A stretch of 64,000 nt of DNA from Agrobacterium sp. AGB01 (GCF_014851585.1 NZ_JACVAB010000009.1:1-64000), one strand, 5' to 3'; shown: positions 44,180-53,675, counted from the first letter of the stretch. A program made the numbers and translations. The notes: generated by a model not told the origin, from the sequence alone.

Positions 44180-44911
44180 TCATGGTCTGACGGGTACGGC
44201 GATCCAGCGTCCATTCTGCCCTTCAAAGCCATGTTGCAGCACCGTTACCAGTGCCATGTGCAGGTTGGAGCCAAAACCCTGATGTGTGACCACGCCACCC
44301 AGCCGGTAGCCGGTCACGCAGCCGCGGCTTTCCGGCGCGCGCTGCTCATCATAGACAATTCTATCACTGTTCTTGCCGTCCTGCAGAAGCATTTTCAGCT
44401 TGAAGGTGGAACTACGCTCGGTCCAGGAACTGCATTTTTCACCGGCCGGCTGCATAACCTCTTCCAGCCCCAGCCTGTAGGGTGAACCAAAGGGTGGTGC
44501 TGCGGCATAAGCGTAATAGCTGATCTGGTAGGGGTTGCCACTGGCATCGCTGACCGGGTTGAAGGCGGCCAGCAGACCGGGATTGTCAGCCAGTCTGTGC
44601 TGTTCAATCAGTGGGGCTGCTTTTTCCAGCGCTTGTGCGCGTGCTGCACCCACACCAACCGCCTCATCCTTCACCAACACCCGTATGGGCGTGCCCTCGA
44701 GATAGGTGTCTTTGACGGTATCGATGACATAGATATTGGAATAGGCAAAACCGGACCCGTCCTGCACGCCATATTCCTCAAAGGCGTAGACTGAACCATC
44801 CTTTGAAAAACCGATTGTCTGGAAGGCGGCGATATCACCGGCATGGGCCGGGGCCGCAAAACATGCGGCACCTGATGTAATCAAGGAAAGAAAGAAGCCT
44901 GCCTTCTTCAC
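44180..44911 (-). CDS. DUF2259 secreted protein
   Basis: A 243-residue exported protein with a signal peptide ([23 protein letters not shown] cleavage) and the DUF2259 pattern ([44 protein letters not shown]). The family resembles a WD40/beta-propeller blade fragment and has no proven role. Its ATG overlaps the end of rpe by 4 bp, so it is translated together with that gene. Confidence 0.8.
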   Translation of the reverse strand: MKKAGFFLSLITSGAACFAAPAHAGDIAAFQTIGFSKDGSVYAFEEYGVQDGSGFAYSNIYVIDTVKDTYLEGTPIRVLVKDEAVGVGAARAQALEKAAPLIEQHRLADNPGLLAAFNPVSDASGNPYQISYYAYAAAPPFGSPYRLGLEEVMQPAGEKCSSWTERSSTFKLKMLLQDGKNSDRIVYDEQRAPESRGCVTGYRLGGVVTHQGFGSNLHMALVTVLQHGFEGQNGRWIAVPVRP

Positions 44912-45585
44912 GCGCGCCCGCTTTCTGCGGCCTGGCGAATGGCGGTAACAGTCTTGCGGTAATCCTCCACGCCGTCGCCCTTGTAAATGGCAGAACCGGC
45001 AACCAGCACATTGGCACCTGCGGCAATGGCGGCCGGTGCAGTTTCCACGGTAATGCCGCCATCCACTTCCAGCTCGATCGGGCGTGCGCCGATCATCGCC
45101 TTGGCAGCCTTGATCTTGTCCAGCATGGCGGGAATGAACTTCTGGCCACCGAAACCGGGGTTGACGCTCATGATCAGGATAAGGTCGACATCATCAATGA
45201 CGTTTTCCAGTACGGAAAGAGGGGTTGCAGGGTTCAGCGTGACACCAACCTTTTTGCCGAGCGAGCGAATGGTCTGCAGCGAACGGTGCAAATGTGCGCC
45301 AGCTTCCGCATGCACGGTAATGCCGTCACAGCCGGCCTTGGCAAAGGCTTCCAGATAAGGATCGGCAGGGGCAATCATCAGGTGGCAATCAAAAAACGCA
45401 TTGGTATGCGGACGAAGCGCCTTGATGACATCGGGCCCAAAGGAAATATTCGGCACAAAATGGCCGTCCATCACATCCAGATGGATCCAGTCCGCACCAG
45501 CTTCAACGACATCACTGACCTCCTGTCCCAGCTTGGCGAAATTGGCTGCAAGAATGGAAGGGGCAAGGCGGACGGGAAGGGACAT
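44908..45585 (-). CDS. rpe: ribulose-phosphate 3-epimerase
   Basis: Interconverts ribulose-5-phosphate and xylulose-5-phosphate in the pentose phosphate pathway. The 225-residue TIM barrel shows the metal-binding residues in [13 protein letters not shown], the phosphate loop region GFGGQKF and [10 protein letters not shown] with the catalytic aspartate. It precedes the DUF2259 gene with a 4-bp overlap. Confidence 0.95.
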   Translation of the reverse strand: MSLPVRLAPSILAANFAKLGQEVSDVVEAGADWIHLDVMDGHFVPNISFGPDVIKALRPHTNAFFDCHLMIAPADPYLEAFAKAGCDGITVHAEAGAHLHRSLQTIRSLGKKVGVTLNPATPLSVLENVIDDVDLILIMSVNPGFGGQKFIPAMLDKIKAAKAMIGARPIELEVDGGITVETAPAAIAAGANVLVAGSAIYKGDGVEDYRKTVTAIRQAAESGRA

Positions 45586-45734
45586 GGAAAGCTCCGGACA
45601 GAGTGCATGAACGCGATGGCAAAGGGCTTGCGCTCAAGCATATGAGCACATGCGCTGCCATATCATTGTCATTGCCGCGGAACAACCGAGATCAACGCCT
45701 GATGCGGAGGATGACCTGCCGGTGCGGTGGAGGT

Positions 45735-46829
45735 TCAGCGCACTGCGCGTGCGGCCGGCACAAAGGCCTGACCATTCCACTGTTGTAGGCTGTAAGGATT
45801 GTTCTTCAACTCATGTGCCTCGTTAAAGGCAACGTCGCCAATGGCGGTGGTGAAGGTCGAGTCTTTTAATATGTCGAGAACCGGTTTTTTCTGCTGGTCG
45901 GCCAGTCCAATGCCGTTGGCGGCAATCTGCACTGCGGCAAAGGCGGGCAGGGTATAACCTTCAGGAATTGTCACGCCCGCTGCCGTCAATACGTCAAGCG
46001 CGGCTGCAGCTTCAGGCAATGAGGCATAATCAGGCAGCGTCACGGCAAAGGTGCCAGCAGTCAGTTGCAGCGGGGCATTGGCGGCATTGAGCGTGTCGCC
46101 ACCCAGAATGGTCAGCGCAATGTTTTCAGAGGCGGCATCGCGCGCAACCGTCGAGACATCATTGCGGTCGGTTGCCATGAACACATTGCCGATGCCAGCA
46201 CGCGACAGACGCCGTACCAGCGCCACCTGCTGTTCCTGCGCCGGGCGCAGCGTTTCCATGCGGGTTGGCTGCAGGCCTGCTTCTTCCAGCTTGGCACGAA
46301 TCCGGTCCACCAGCTCGCGGCCATGAATTGTGCCATCATCGACCAGAGCAAACAGTGACCCCTGCCAGTCCCGCAGAATAACCTCGGACAGCCGGTCGGA
46401 TTCGGCAGTGTCTGATGGCGCAAGACGGAACACCGGCCAGCTGTTTTTGGCGGCATCTTCAAGCAGAATGGTCGAGCGGCTGGAAAGGGTAATCACCGGC
46501 GTGCCGGTTTCTTTCAGCGCGGGCAGGCTGCTGGCAAGGGTTTCCGAACACAGAAAACCGATGGCAATGCTGACCTTGGCGGCAACAAGTCCGTCGGCAA
46601 TGGCACCGCCGCCACTGTCGGTGCAATCCTCATTGATCTCCACCACATCGAGCCCAGCCTGCGCAGCTGCGGCCTTGGCACCCTGGCGGATCTGGTCGCC
46701 GAGAATTTTATAAGGACCGTCCTGTGGTGCGACAACGCCAAGTGTCGCGGCACTTGCGCCATGCGCAAACGCAACAGATGCGACCAGAAATAAAATGCGG
46801 CTTGTCAGCATTGAAAGCGGTTTATCCAT
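45735..46829 (-). CDS. periplasmic binding protein, branched-chain amino acid ABC type
   Basis: A 364-residue exported protein with a signal peptide (ILFLVASVAFAHGASA) and the Peripla_BP_6 fold: ATLGVVAPQDGPYKILGDQI, VIGFLCSETLASSLPAL, VFRLAPSDTAESDRLSE, NVFMATDRNDVST. In LivJ-type systems it delivers an amino acid or similar ligand to a permease, but no permease or ATPase genes are adjacent. The cysteine pair (EDCTDSGG, GFLCSE) suggests a disulfide. ATG at 46829 or 46811. Ligand unknown; Hyphomicrobiales have many such orphan binding proteins. Confidence 0.85.
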   Translation of the reverse strand: MDKPLSMLTSRILFLVASVAFAHGASAATLGVVAPQDGPYKILGDQIRQGAKAAAAQAGLDVVEINEDCTDSGGGAIADGLVAAKVSIAIGFLCSETLASSLPALKETGTPVITLSSRSTILLEDAAKNSWPVFRLAPSDTAESDRLSEVILRDWQGSLFALVDDGTIHGRELVDRIRAKLEEAGLQPTRMETLRPAQEQQVALVRRLSRAGIGNVFMATDRNDVSTVARDAASENIALTILGGDTLNAANAPLQLTAGTFAVTLPDYASLPEAAAALDVLTAAGVTIPEGYTLPAFAAVQIAANGIGLADQQKKPVLDILKDSTFTTAIGDVAFNEAHELKNNPYSLQQWNGQAFVPAARAVR

Positions 46830-47007
46830 ATTAATTGGCTGTTGTTTAACATGTCAGACGCACGGAAAAAGGGAAAAATATTGCTGCGAACAATGTTTAG
46901 GCGGAAATTGTTCGGGATTTTCAAAAATGTAACTGTTCGGCTACATAATCGCCGCTGTCCGTGTGCCTAGCGGGCGGGTGGGACGTATTTAACGCACGGA
47001 GTTTCTT

Positions 47008-47505
47008 TTGACTGTATATAATGCCGTTGATGCGCATATTTACCGCGATGCCATGGCGCAATATGCCGGGCACGTCCAGTTGATTACCACCGAGCACGGC
47101 GGCGTGCGGCGTGGCGTGACGATTACGGCGGCGTGTTCCGTATCCGACAATCCGCCCACCGTGCTGGCCTGCCTGAATTCCGGCAATGAAAAAAATGCGA
47201 TTTTTGCGCAAAGCGGCAAGTTTGTTCTCAACAGTCTGGGCCTGCGTCACCGCGCATTGTCCGATGCCTTTGCCGGCTTTGGAGGGTTGCAAAATGATGA
47301 GCGTTTCGCAAAGGCGAAATGGATGACGCTGGCCACCGGCGCACCGGTGCTGGAGGACGCGCTGGTGTCGTTTGATTGTAATCTTGTCGATGTAAAACCC
47401 ATGTCGACGCACCTGATTCTTTTGGGACAGGTTGAGGCAATTCACTTCGGCACAAAGGGTGATCCTCTACTGTATTTTAACCGTAATTACCTCGGTTCCC
47501 AATGA
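47008..47505 (+). CDS. flavin reductase domain protein (FMN-binding split barrel)
   Basis: A 165-residue flavin reductase like RutF/HpaC, which reduces FMN or FAD with NAD(P)H for a partner monooxygenase. The family blocks are YRDAMAQYAGHVQLITTEHG, GVTITAACSVSDNPPTVLAC, and FDCNLVDVKPMSTHLILLGQ. It starts with TTG at 47008, with GGAG 6 nt upstream; the first internal ATG would remove conserved residues. No monooxygenase gene is next to it. A hairpin terminator follows. Confidence 0.88.
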   Translation: MTVYNAVDAHIYRDAMAQYAGHVQLITTEHGGVRRGVTITAACSVSDNPPTVLACLNSGNEKNAIFAQSGKFVLNSLGLRHRALSDAFAGFGGLQNDERFAKAKWMTLATGAPVLEDALVSFDCNLVDVKPMSTHLILLGQVEAIHFGTKGDPLLYFNRNYLGSQ

Positions 47506-47545
47506 TTTGCGGCGTCAATGTGAACATTGTGTGATCATTATGTGT

Positions 47546-47572
47546 GCAGCGATTTTCGCTGCATAACTTTTT
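47546..47572 (+). terminator. terminator of the flavin reductase gene
   Basis: Stem gcagcga/tcgctgc with a TTT loop followed by ataactttttt, 41 bp after the stop codon. Confidence 0.8.
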
Positions 47573-47966
47573 TGCTGTTCTATAAGGTGCTGAATTTAAA
47601 GAATTTTATTCCCCATATTTGCTGCAAAAATGAAATTTCTCTAAAAAATTCCGCAGATGCGAAGGGAAATAACTTGACGATTGGCCAATAGTTCGCTTCA
47701 ATGGACTTGTTTCAGGGGACGACTGAAATTGGCCACAGTGGCCACGGGAAGTGTCCATTTATATTAAGCACTGACTCGTTTACACTGAATATATTTTTGA
47801 TCACGAACAGGGCCGCTTTGGGAAACCGAAGCGGCTTTATTCGTTTTTGCACTCACGACATCAGGCTGCAAACCGACATTTCGACTGTCGGCAACCCGTG
47901 TGCTTTCCGCATAACGGGTTGAAAAGCCGCACAATATCTAAGCAAGCGCCAGATTTGTCATTTGCG
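47573..47966. other. AT-rich gap at the left border of the phage element
   Basis: About 390 bp without a gene. It contains a second hairpin gccgctt/aagcggc (47812-47836) followed by T-rich sequence, which may end a transcript from the right. The left attachment site of the phage element, if any, would lie here, but no obvious repeat pair was found. Confidence 0.45.
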
Positions 47967-48782
47967 TTACAGGGAAACTGTCTCGAGCGGACGGTCCTTC
48001 AAGGCGGCAGCCTCTGCCCGGTAGGCTTCTGCCCGCTGGCGGTTTTTACGGTAAATGGCAAAGATGACCAGGGTCGCGAGGAGAACGCCAACCATGGCCA
48101 GGCTGAAGCCGGTCCAGGATGGCACACCGGCTGAAACCCCAACCGTGCCACCGGTGCCGAACAGCGCGCCTTGGTTGGCCAGTGTTGCGGCCTTGTCGCT
48201 GGCCTTCTGGCCCTCAGCGGCCAATGTCTTGCGTGCCGCAGCACTTGTGCCGGTCGCCGCCAGGTACATGGCAACACCTTTTGCCTCAACCTTGGCAACA
48301 CGGGCCGACCAGCCGTTTTTGTTGATGCTCCAGATTTTTAAGGAGCGCATGAAGCTGAGACGCCGCGCGCACAGCGATTGGATGTGTTTGACGCCGGCGG
48401 TCGCGGACTTGGTTATGGTTTCCGGGCCAATCTTGCCGTCCACCTTCGCACCGATAATCGCCTGCGCTTCACGCAGCGCACGCGCGGGGCCGGAATTGAC
48501 GGCGTAATCCCAAACCGCCAGATCAAAACCAGCCGGCAGGCTGTCACCGCCCACCGCATCCCAGTAGCGTGTCTTGTAGATCGGCTTCACATCGGCAAGG
48601 GTGAGGTTGGCAATATCGAGATGGGGAAATGACGCGGCGGAAATGCCATATTTGGTGCCCTTGAAGGTTCCAACGCCCACTTTACCGCCCGTCCAGTTGC
48701 CGGGATCTTTACGGTCTTTCGACAGACCGCCTTCAGCCTGCAACGTAAAATCAAGGCATGCGCCATAGTTGTCTTTTGCCAT
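47967..48782 (-). CDS. GH108 endolysin with C-terminal membrane anchor
   Basis: A 271-residue peptidoglycan hydrolase (N-acetylmuramidase type). The GH108 catalytic glutamate is in TLQAEGGLSKD near residue 18, followed by the GTKYGIS block and a peptidoglycan-binding-3 region (GAKVDGKIGPETI). A single membrane helix near residues 226-246 and a basic tail follow, an arrangement seen in endolysins held at the membrane. It is downstream of the primase-helicase gene and is the lysis enzyme of the phage element; holin-like genes are at 54.8-55.8 kb. Confidence 0.87.
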   Translation of the reverse strand: MAKDNYGACLDFTLQAEGGLSKDRKDPGNWTGGKVGVGTFKGTKYGISAASFPHLDIANLTLADVKPIYKTRYWDAVGGDSLPAGFDLAVWDYAVNSGPARALREAQAIIGAKVDGKIGPETITKSATAGVKHIQSLCARRLSFMRSLKIWSINKNGWSARVAKVEAKGVAMYLAATGTSAAARKTLAAEGQKASDKAATLANQGALFGTGGTVGVSAGVPSWTGFSLAMVGVLLATLVIFAIYRKNRQRAEAYRAEAAALKDRPLETVSL

Positions 48783-48866
48783 ATCGCGATTTCCCTTGTT
48801 GATGAAAACGCGACATTTTTCCAGATAACGGTTGTGCCTATGGCATGGTGGATGTGACGCGGCTGT

Positions 48867-51425
48867 TCAAAACACCTGTCCATATTGCGTGCCGCCCTGA
48901 ATGGTCACGCCCTGTGCGACCATGCCGGTGCTCAGGCGTTTCAGCTGGATATTGGGCATGGATTTCAGTCGTTGCGAGAAGGTGTTGACCGGCGGCAGGA
49001 AGCTTTCCTTGTAACCCTGATCGACCGCCCAGGTCTTGAAGTCCTCAAACAGCCGGCTGGTGCGCAGCCAGCCGCCTTGTGGTTCAAACGGTGCTGGCAC
49101 AACGCGGATATCGAACCATTCATTGAGCGGATCAAGCAGCAGCCAGGAATTCAGCGCGTCTTTTGAACTTTCGGGAATGGAATAACCGCCATTCTTTTTC
49201 AGCCGGATGGCGCCGGCCACCGCAAAACCCAACAGCAGATCCAGCTCTTCCGCCTGAATGCGCTCGGCAATATCGGTAATGACCTCGCTCTCGGGGATGG
49301 TGCGGTTAAATTGCATGACCACCAGACGGCGGCGCAGGCCGCGATCGATGCCGCCATTAAAACGGGGCAGGGTGTTGGTGGTAAAACAGTGCAGGGCGCG
49401 GGGCGAAAAGCTCACGACGTTTTTATAAAGGCTGCGGCCTTCAATAGGGTTGCCGGTGACCGCCGCCTTGAATTCCTCACCGGCAATGGCCGCCGCACTC
49501 AACTCGTCCGCGACATTGGCAGCCTTGCCAGCAAGGTTGATGATGCGTTTTTCATCGTTGAAAAACGCCGGTGAGATCGATGACACCGCACCTTCTGGCA
49601 GAAGCGCGCGAAACAATGCGGCAATGGTGGATTTGCCGTTGCTCGCGGTTTCGCCCAGCAGAATGAAGGCCTTCGGCTGTTTGACCCGCGTCGCAAGTCC
49701 GAAGGCAGCCGCCCCCAGCATTTCGGAAATCAGATGGATTTTGCTGTCGGCATCGACATCACCCTTGAAAGCACCGGACAGCAGGCGGTGCAGCAACGAA
49801 CCATCAGGCGGTTTGCTGTCGGTGTGCAGATGATATTCGGCATCGATGGTGAACCGAAACCGGTCCTGCGGATCATGGTCACGGCAGGTCACCTTGCCGC
49901 TGTCATCAATGGTAATCGTGCAGTTTTTGGCATTCATGCCGACCACGGGATTCTTGAAAAAATCATCATCACAAACCCGGGTGCCGAGTTCATTGAGAAT
50001 GCCGTCAATCATCCGTTTGCCCAGCTTCAGCGGTGTCGCCTTGGCACCGATGGCAACCGCGTCAAGCGCATGCACCGCAAGGCGAATTTTCTGGTCCGGT
50101 ATCGGTCGCCATGCCGACGGACCAAAGGCCCAGAATTTTCCCTCCGCCCGCACGATGTCGCCGCCACAGGCCTGTTTCAACGCCTGTTGAAACTCACGCG
50201 CCAGCCAGACTTCTGATCCGTAGCTTTGCGGCGGAAAATGCTCTGGCATGTCCTCAATACCGTCAACGCCACGCGGTTTGCCCTGTGTTGTGATTGCCGA
50301 TTTGCCGGTTGATGATTTACCGGGGGCTGATGGTGTGACTGCTGTCGCGGCCGGTTTGCTGTCTGGCGGGGCAGGTGGCAGATAGGGACGTATGGTCTGG
50401 CGCATGAATGTTTGCAGCCTGGCCTTTGTCCAGCCGGCATCCACCGCATCGGCACAGTCCCAGCCACGACTGGGCAGGTTTCCGGCCTGCCAGTCCGCAT
50501 AGGAGAAAACCTCTGCCTGTGAGGCCTTGTCTGTCTCGGTAAACCCGACCAGCTGCACCTTGGCGGCGAGTGCCGTCAGGCGCTGCGCAATATCGCTTGA
50601 TGTCGACAGGCCCGACACATCGAAATCCGGCCAGATGAGAATGTCGCGACCTGCCAGGGGTGACCAGTCGGTGTGTTTGGCGCCTTGCGTGCCGCCCGCC
50701 CATGACACAACGCTGTGTCCGGTCGCCTTGCGCAGGCTGTCGCGGCATTTTTCGCCTTCCACGACAATGACCTTGCCGCTGTCAGGCAGTTCCTGCAGGC
50801 CATAGAGAGGTCGTGGTTTGGGGAAGGGGAAACGGCACCATGTCTGCGTGCCGTCTTCCAGCCGCACAAACATCACCATCGGCGTTTCCTTGGTGCCACC
50901 GGGCAGGTCGTGCCGCAGCACATATCCCATCAGCGAACCATCGCGGTGGCGATAGGGAAACACCATTGAAGGGGCAAATGCGCCCCATTCCGCGCGTTTG
51001 CCGCGGCGTTTGGGATTATAGAGCCGCACGCGGCGGCCGGGCAGCAACGGTTCAACAGGGGGCGTTACCGGCACAATACCGTCATAGGCATCCGTGGCGG
51101 GGGTCTCAGCGCGCGAGATGTGATGATGGCTGCAGTCACCGCTGCCCAGCAGGCGCATCGCCTCAGGCAGGCTGACGCCTTTCAGTTTGCGCACAAAATC
51201 CAGCACGTCACCATGTTCACCACAACCAAAGCAGTGAAACCGCTCAACGCCGTCCTGTCCGGCATAAATTGTAAATGATGCCGTGTTCTCTGCGTGAAAC
51301 GGGCAGCAGGTTTGGTATTCGCGACCGTTGCGCTGCAGCCTGTAACCGTAGCTCGCCACGGTAGAAGACAGCGACACGTCGCGGCGCAGCCGTTCGACAT
51401 CAGATGACATGTTGTTGTGACTCAT
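48867..51425 (-). CDS. phage/plasmid primase-helicase (CHC2 zinc finger, Toprim, SF3 helicase)
   Basis: An 852-residue replication protein. The zinc-finger primase motif is at about residues 40-80 (CCPFHAENTASF, HCFGCGEHGD), the Toprim-like domain at about 190-290 (VIVVEGEKC, LIWPDFDVSG), and the D5/SF3 helicase at about 540-720, with Walker A GETASNGKST and the D-glutamate motif NVADEL. Such three-part proteins start replication of temperate phages and satellites of the P4 type. It begins 11 bp after a GTTGCGATTATCGCAAC operator; an ATG at 51410 is an alternative start. No integrase or structural gene is nearby. Confidence 0.9.
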   Translation of the reverse strand: MSHNNMSSDVERLRRDVSLSSTVASYGYRLQRNGREYQTCCPFHAENTASFTIYAGQDGVERFHCFGCGEHGDVLDFVRKLKGVSLPEAMRLLGSGDCSHHHISRAETPATDAYDGIVPVTPPVEPLLPGRRVRLYNPKRRGKRAEWGAFAPSMVFPYRHRDGSLMGYVLRHDLPGGTKETPMVMFVRLEDGTQTWCRFPFPKPRPLYGLQELPDSGKVIVVEGEKCRDSLRKATGHSVVSWAGGTQGAKHTDWSPLAGRDILIWPDFDVSGLSTSSDIAQRLTALAAKVQLVGFTETDKASQAEVFSYADWQAGNLPSRGWDCADAVDAGWTKARLQTFMRQTIRPYLPPAPPDSKPAATAVTPSAPGKSSTGKSAITTQGKPRGVDGIEDMPEHFPPQSYGSEVWLAREFQQALKQACGGDIVRAEGKFWAFGPSAWRPIPDQKIRLAVHALDAVAIGAKATPLKLGKRMIDGILNELGTRVCDDDFFKNPVVGMNAKNCTITIDDSGKVTCRDHDPQDRFRFTIDAEYHLHTDSKPPDGSLLHRLLSGAFKGDVDADSKIHLISEMLGAAAFGLATRVKQPKAFILLGETASNGKSTIAALFRALLPEGAVSSISPAFFNDEKRIINLAGKAANVADELSAAAIAGEEFKAAVTGNPIEGRSLYKNVVSFSPRALHCFTTNTLPRFNGGIDRGLRRRLVVMQFNRTIPESEVITDIAERIQAEELDLLLGFAVAGAIRLKKNGGYSIPESSKDALNSWLLLDPLNEWFDIRVVPAPFEPQGGWLRTSRLFEDFKTWAVDQGYKESFLPPVNTFSQRLKSMPNIQLKRLSTGMVAQGVTIQGGTQYGQVF

Positions 51426-51435
51426 GTTGAATTAT

Positions 51436-51452
51436 GTTGCGATTATCGCAAC
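51436..51452 (-). promoter_or_regulatory. phage operator 1 (upstream of the primase-helicase)
   Basis: GTTGCGATTATCGCAAC is a perfect 8-bp dyad around a central T. Related sites lie at 53696, 53906 and 54808. Its position just before the start codon fits repression. Confidence 0.6.
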
Positions 51453-51569
51453 GTATTCGACGTAACGCAAGCCATCGGCCGCGAAATATTTGCGGTCAAA
51501 GTGGTTTGCGGGTTTTGTGAGCCCGCTGCGCCGTCCCTCTTTCCTGTACTGAACTGCATCGCTCTCTTA

Positions 51570-51679
51570 CGTCATCCCACGTCGTCCCAGGGCTTGACCC
51601 TGGGATCTAACCACGTATCCGCAACCGCGACATATCTGGTCAACGTGATTAGATCCTCGCCACAGAGGCGAGGATGACG
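51570..51679. repeat. palindromic intergenic element, family B copy 4
   Basis: About 110 bp with hairpins cccaggg/ccctggg and cctcgcc/ggcgagg near its ends. It is almost identical to the copy at 52295-52394: three differences over about 96 aligned bases, two of them in the loop of the right hairpin. Both have the same orientation and flank one gene. Confidence 0.75.
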
Positions 51680-51816
51680 TGCAGAGGGAGCCACCGGCCG
51701 ACAAATATTTTCCTGCACAGTGATTTCTGGATTTTTTGCCAGGCAAATATACGCAGTGAAATTACGGTTTTTGCGACAGGACTTGCGGCAGGGTTTAGGC
51801 TTTGACAAAAAGAGTT

Positions 51817-52239
51817 ATGTCTCAACCCGATCACGACGACGCCACGATAATTCACCGCTCAAACATGTTTGAGCCGCTGTTATTGGCTGACCCCACCTTT
51901 CGGGAGACTTGGGAAAGGCTCCGGCGCGAGCAGGAATCTGACGAAGAGGTGAGTGGCTATTTGATTGCTGGGGAATTCGCCTGCCGTTTGATCCGATGTC
52001 TGGAAGCAGGTGATACATCGCGTTTTACCGCCGTTTTTCAAGTTGTAAAAGACTGGCATACCCATGGCGTCCAGTACGTGAAGGACGCAGCAATCGTCGG
52101 TTTGCTGGAAGATTTGCAGAACGAAAATCTGCACAACACCACCAAGCCGGACGATTTTCTGCCATGGATGCACCCGGAAACAGTGACATGGTGGCATAAG
52201 GTGCGTGACTTCTGGGAAAAGGGAGTGCCTTTGGTCTGA
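51817..52239 (+). CDS. conserved hypothetical protein between two repeats
   Basis: A 140-residue acidic, mainly helical protein (TWERLRREQESDEEVSGYL, ACRLIRCLEAGDTSRFTAVF, YVKDAAIVGLLEDLQNENLH, PWMHPETVTWWHKVRDFWEK). The helical repeat resembles DUF7674-like or immunity-type proteins, but this is by eye only. The start may also be a TTG at 51802. It is on the opposite strand to its phage neighbours and is bracketed by two near-identical palindromic elements, so it may be an inserted cargo gene. Confidence 0.6.
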   Translation: MSQPDHDDATIIHRSNMFEPLLLADPTFRETWERLRREQESDEEVSGYLIAGEFACRLIRCLEAGDTSRFTAVFQVVKDWHTHGVQYVKDAAIVGLLEDLQNENLHNTTKPDDFLPWMHPETVTWWHKVRDFWEKGVPLV

Positions 52240-52294
52240 GCGATGGGAGACGTCTTCCACTGCGCAGACGCGCGCCGCTGGCTTCCATCTCTGG

Positions 52295-52394
52295 CGTCAT
52301 CCCAGGGCTTGACCCTGGGATCTAACCACGTATCCGCAACCGCAACATATCTGGTCAACGTGATTAGATCCTCGCCTCAGGGGCGAGGATGACG
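52295..52394. repeat. palindromic intergenic element, family B copy 5
   Basis: 100 bp, same orientation and nearly the same sequence as 51570-51679. It ends 16 bp before the stop codon of the winged-helix gene on the minus strand and can also serve as its terminator. Confidence 0.75.
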
Positions 52395-52409
52395 TGGCGA
52401 GGAACCCAC

Positions 52410-53192
52410 TCAGGCCGGACTGTCCAACGATGTGGCCCGATCACCCAGAATAAGCCGGTATCCCTGTCGGTACCCCACCGTTTCAACTGAAATGCCGGAG
52501 CCCTCCAGCTTGGTGCGCAGATGGGACATGGCCACCTTGAAAGCCAGATACATTTTTTCCTGCGTCGGTCCACCGTCGGGATCGTCGGCATACATTTCGG
52601 AAAACACCCGTTCCATGTGTACGGGTTTTCCCTTGCCGCTCCAGATGGCACGCAAGATACGGGCCTGCTGTTCGGTAATGCCATAGACCTGTGTCGCGAG
52701 ATCTGCGGTCATCACCTGCACACCTGCGCCGCAGCACGGGCAGTTCACGCCATATTTGCTTTCAAGCGGTTGCGGTGCTGGGGCAGGCTCCGGCATGTCC
52801 TCCTGCGGCAAAGGCCCGGCAAAACCGATATTGCCAATGCGGTCATTCAGATGGTCGCCATCCAGTGGGCGCAAGATACGGTCTGTCTTGCCGTAATGCC
52901 AGTTCCAGACCAGATAGCAGCGCATGTAACGGCGCACTTCCTGACGGCTGCCCAGAGAAATTACCCAGACGGGATCGCCGCCGGTGGTCTTGCGCATCAG
53001 CTCGGAACCGGCTTCCGGACGCCGGCGACCGACCATGTTGCGCCAGTACAGCTTGCCATCGCGGTAATCAAACAGCTCGCGGGCGCGCTCCTTGTCGATC
53101 TGGTTGAAGGTTTGCCAGCTTGGAAAACGGTCCAGCGGGTTTTCAATCTTCCTGTAGCTGCTGAGGCGTGGTTTTTTGACGAAAATGTTCAT
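52410..53192 (-). CDS. HNH-relic/winged-helix chimeric regulator
   Basis: A 260-residue protein with a composite build. Residues about 45-140 follow the layout of phage HNH_3 endonucleases (LFDYRDGKLYWRNMVGR, AGSE, LVWNWHYGKTDRI, DGDHLNDRIGNI) but the catalytic histidine positions are changed. A short CPCC knuckle follows near residue 158. The last 85 residues are an OmpR/CtrA-type winged helix (ITEQQARILRAIW, MSHLRTKLEGSGISVETVGYRQGYRL). It is probably a DNA-binding regulator derived from an HNH gene. Its ATG overlaps the preceding gene's TGA by ATGA, so the two are coupled. Confidence 0.65.
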   Translation of the reverse strand: MNIFVKKPRLSSYRKIENPLDRFPSWQTFNQIDKERARELFDYRDGKLYWRNMVGRRRPEAGSELMRKTTGGDPVWVISLGSRQEVRRYMRCYLVWNWHYGKTDRILRPLDGDHLNDRIGNIGFAGPLPQEDMPEPAPAPQPLESKYGVNCPCCGAGVQVMTADLATQVYGITEQQARILRAIWSGKGKPVHMERVFSEMYADDPDGGPTQEKMYLAFKVAMSHLRTKLEGSGISVETVGYRQGYRLILGDRATSLDSPA

Positions 53193-53404
53193 GATAAAGC
53201 ACCCTGACTGACGGTGTTTTTCTGTCTGCATTTGGCTGAGCAGGCAGGCACCGCCGGTTTTCTGGCAAATTGCCGTTTGGGGACTTTGCGAAGTGTGTTG
53301 CCACGCCTGCGATAACCGGTGCGAACCTGCCCAAGGCGGCGCTCGCGGTTATCTGCTTCAAGGCGTTTTTGCCGAAGCGGCGAGGGAAAATATGTGTTGC
53401 TCAT
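53189..53404 (-). CDS. small basic phage protein
   Basis: A 71-residue arginine-rich protein (LRQKRLEADNRERRLGQVRT, KVPKRQFARKPAVPAC) without a recognised family. It is supported by ATGA overlaps with both neighbours: its start overlaps the stop of the gene before and its stop overlaps the start of the winged-helix gene. That coupling is the main evidence that it is real. Confidence 0.6.
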   Translation of the reverse strand: MSNTYFPSPLRQKRLEADNRERRLGQVRTGYRRRGNTLRKVPKRQFARKPAVPACSAKCRQKNTVSQGALS

Positions 53405-53649
53405 CGCGATTTCACCATCCCGTCGGGACGGCCCTGAAAATGTGATAGGCGCCTGAGATGATTGGCGAGCGAGATCAGGTTTTCTGCGGTCTGGCCGGTG
53501 ATGACGAGAAGTGTTTCGTCAGCAACCGCACCACCGCGCATCACACAGCGCCCGACAAGATGATCAATCATCTCTGCCTGTTCCAGCATAGACAGCGTCG
53601 ACTGGCGTTTCGCCATCGTGTCCGTGTCTTGCTGAGGGTTGGCGCGCAT
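53401..53649 (-). CDS. small phage protein, first gene of the coupled operon
   Basis: An 82-residue, mainly helical protein (LSMLEQAEMIDHLVGRCVMR, LLVITGQTAENLISLANHLR). It starts an operon of three coupled genes that runs to 52410, 27 bp downstream of a double operator (53676-53712). No family is recognised. An alternative start is the ATG 11 codons later (MAKRQ). Confidence 0.6.
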   Translation of the reverse strand: MRANPQQDTDTMAKRQSTLSMLEQAEMIDHLVGRCVMRGGAVADETLLVITGQTAENLISLANHLRRLSHFQGRPDGMVKSR

Positions 53650-53675
53650 AGTGTTTATCCCGGCTATTTGTTGGC

